Below, piece by piece: positions 63,560 through 64,000 of a stretch of 64,000 nt of DNA; position 1 is the first letter of the stretch, and each line of letters starts with the position of its first letter. The notes beneath the pieces are model-generated. The model ran no database searches, was not told the origin of the DNA, and worked only from the letters and a program-made list of their open reading frames with translations. The DNA comes from Nostoc carneum NIES-2107 (GTDB lineage Bacteria > Cyanobacteriota > Cyanobacteriia > Cyanobacteriales > Nostocaceae): contig AP018181.1 of NCBI GenBank assembly GCA_002368155.1, positions 62,001 through 126,000 on the forward strand, given 5' to 3'. The translations under genes were made by a program, and so were the position numbers.

Positions 63560-64000
63560 TTAAACTTGAAACCATGCCGTTAAAGCCACAGCCAGGGCAT
63601 CTGAGGCATCGTCTGGCTTAGGTATATCCTCCAAATTTAACTCTCTTGCCACTGCCTCTTGCACTTCATACTTTTCAGCATTACCATATCCCGTTAACGC
63701 TAGTTTAATTTGGGCAGGGGTAAACTCCACATAAGGGAGACGACGCTGTGCCAAAGCTAACATGATTACACCCCGTGCTTGTGCAACCAGAATAGTACTT
63801 GACATACGATAGAAGAATAATTTCTCGATCGCAACTAAGTCAGGTTGCAACTCTTCCATCAGGGTGTGCAAATCGTCAAATAAGGTACACAGCCGTTGTC
63901 CCATCTCCGCATTTGCGGGTGTACTGATTACGCCAAAATCAACCATCTGAACGGTTGTGTCTTGGATCTTGGCTTCATTTTTTTTGCAGTTAATTACCCC
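63560..64000 (-). CDS. ruvC: Holliday junction resolvase RuvC (5' end beyond the window)
   Basis: RuvC cleaves four-way junctions during recombinational repair. The frame remains open to the end of the window (reading in [20 protein letters not shown]), so the first residues and the first catalytic Asp lie outside. The visible part of 146 codons includes [40 protein letters not shown] then AQARGVIM with the conserved Glu, [20 protein letters not shown], and the C-terminal acidic pair [18 protein letters not shown]. The sequence style is typically cyanobacterial. It is convergent with metH. Confidence 0.94.
   Translation of the reverse strand, partial: GVINCKKNEAKIQDTTVQMVDFGVISTPANAEMGQRLCTLFDDLHTLMEELQPDLVAIEKLFFYRMSSTILVAQARGVIMLALAQRRLPYVEFTPAQIKLALTGYGNAEKYEVQEAVARELNLEDIPKPDDASDALAVALTAWFQV

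Overview
The window looks like the chromosome of a filamentous, probably heterocyst-forming cyanobacterium (Nostoc/Calothrix type). The evidence is the very frequent HIP1 octamer GCGATCGC, abundant heptanucleotide tandem repeats (TTCGTAA, TTACTCA, GGGGACT, TAATGGG), a high-light-inducible protein, a group 1 sigma factor of cyanobacterial type, glycolate dehydrogenase subunit GlcD, Uma2-type nuclease genes and large multidomain signalling proteins. Genus cannot be fixed from the sequence alone.

Layout. 0.4-5.9 kb: a DUF2301 membrane protein, a YdcF-like protein, dprA, a MidA-type methyltransferase, a 31-residue membrane peptide and a beta-hydroxyacid dehydrogenase. 6-11.5 kb: a small accessory island with a Uma2 protein, a NACHT NTPase that stops early, a ParS/Xre-like antitoxin with a RES toxin, and an unrecognised membrane protein. 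11.9-22.9 kb: housekeeping genes (TPR protein, single-domain response regulator, a GyrA/ParC-type topoisomerase subunit, hli, sigA, gyrB, miaA) and a candidate small RNA. 23-31 kb: two neighbouring class III nucleotide cyclases, one fused to a heme-binding-type sensor and one at the end of a 1.9-thousand-residue kinase-ATPase-GAF protein. 31.8-38.6 kb: glcD, a GHL10-type glycosidase-like protein with a membrane partner, a histidine-kinase-like protein without its phosphoacceptor His, and tRNA-Lys(CUU). 38.7-40.1 kb: a VapBC-type toxin-antitoxin pair and a cluster of repeats. 40.1-49.5 kb: glucokinase, a phosphatase and a complete five-component branched-chain/neutral amino-acid ABC transporter with a Uma2 gene inside it. 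49.7-51.1 kb: an IS4-family insertion sequence with perfect ends and a target duplication. 51.4-64 kb: glycosyltransferase, TVP38 protein, FAD oxidoreductase, pentapeptide-repeat protein, pyrH-frr, a thioredoxin-fold protein, an alpha/beta hydrolase, metH and the 3' part of ruvC.

No CRISPR array, rRNA or phage is visible. The signals most worth a second look are the paired cyclases with non-canonical substrate residues, the His-less sensor kinase carrying a bilin-type cysteine, the topoisomerase A subunit without a GyrA box, the candidate sRNA upstream of hli, the broken NACHT gene facing the ParS-RES operon across three direct repeats, and several small non-autonomous elements, including an IS copy inserted in the palindromic centre of one of them.
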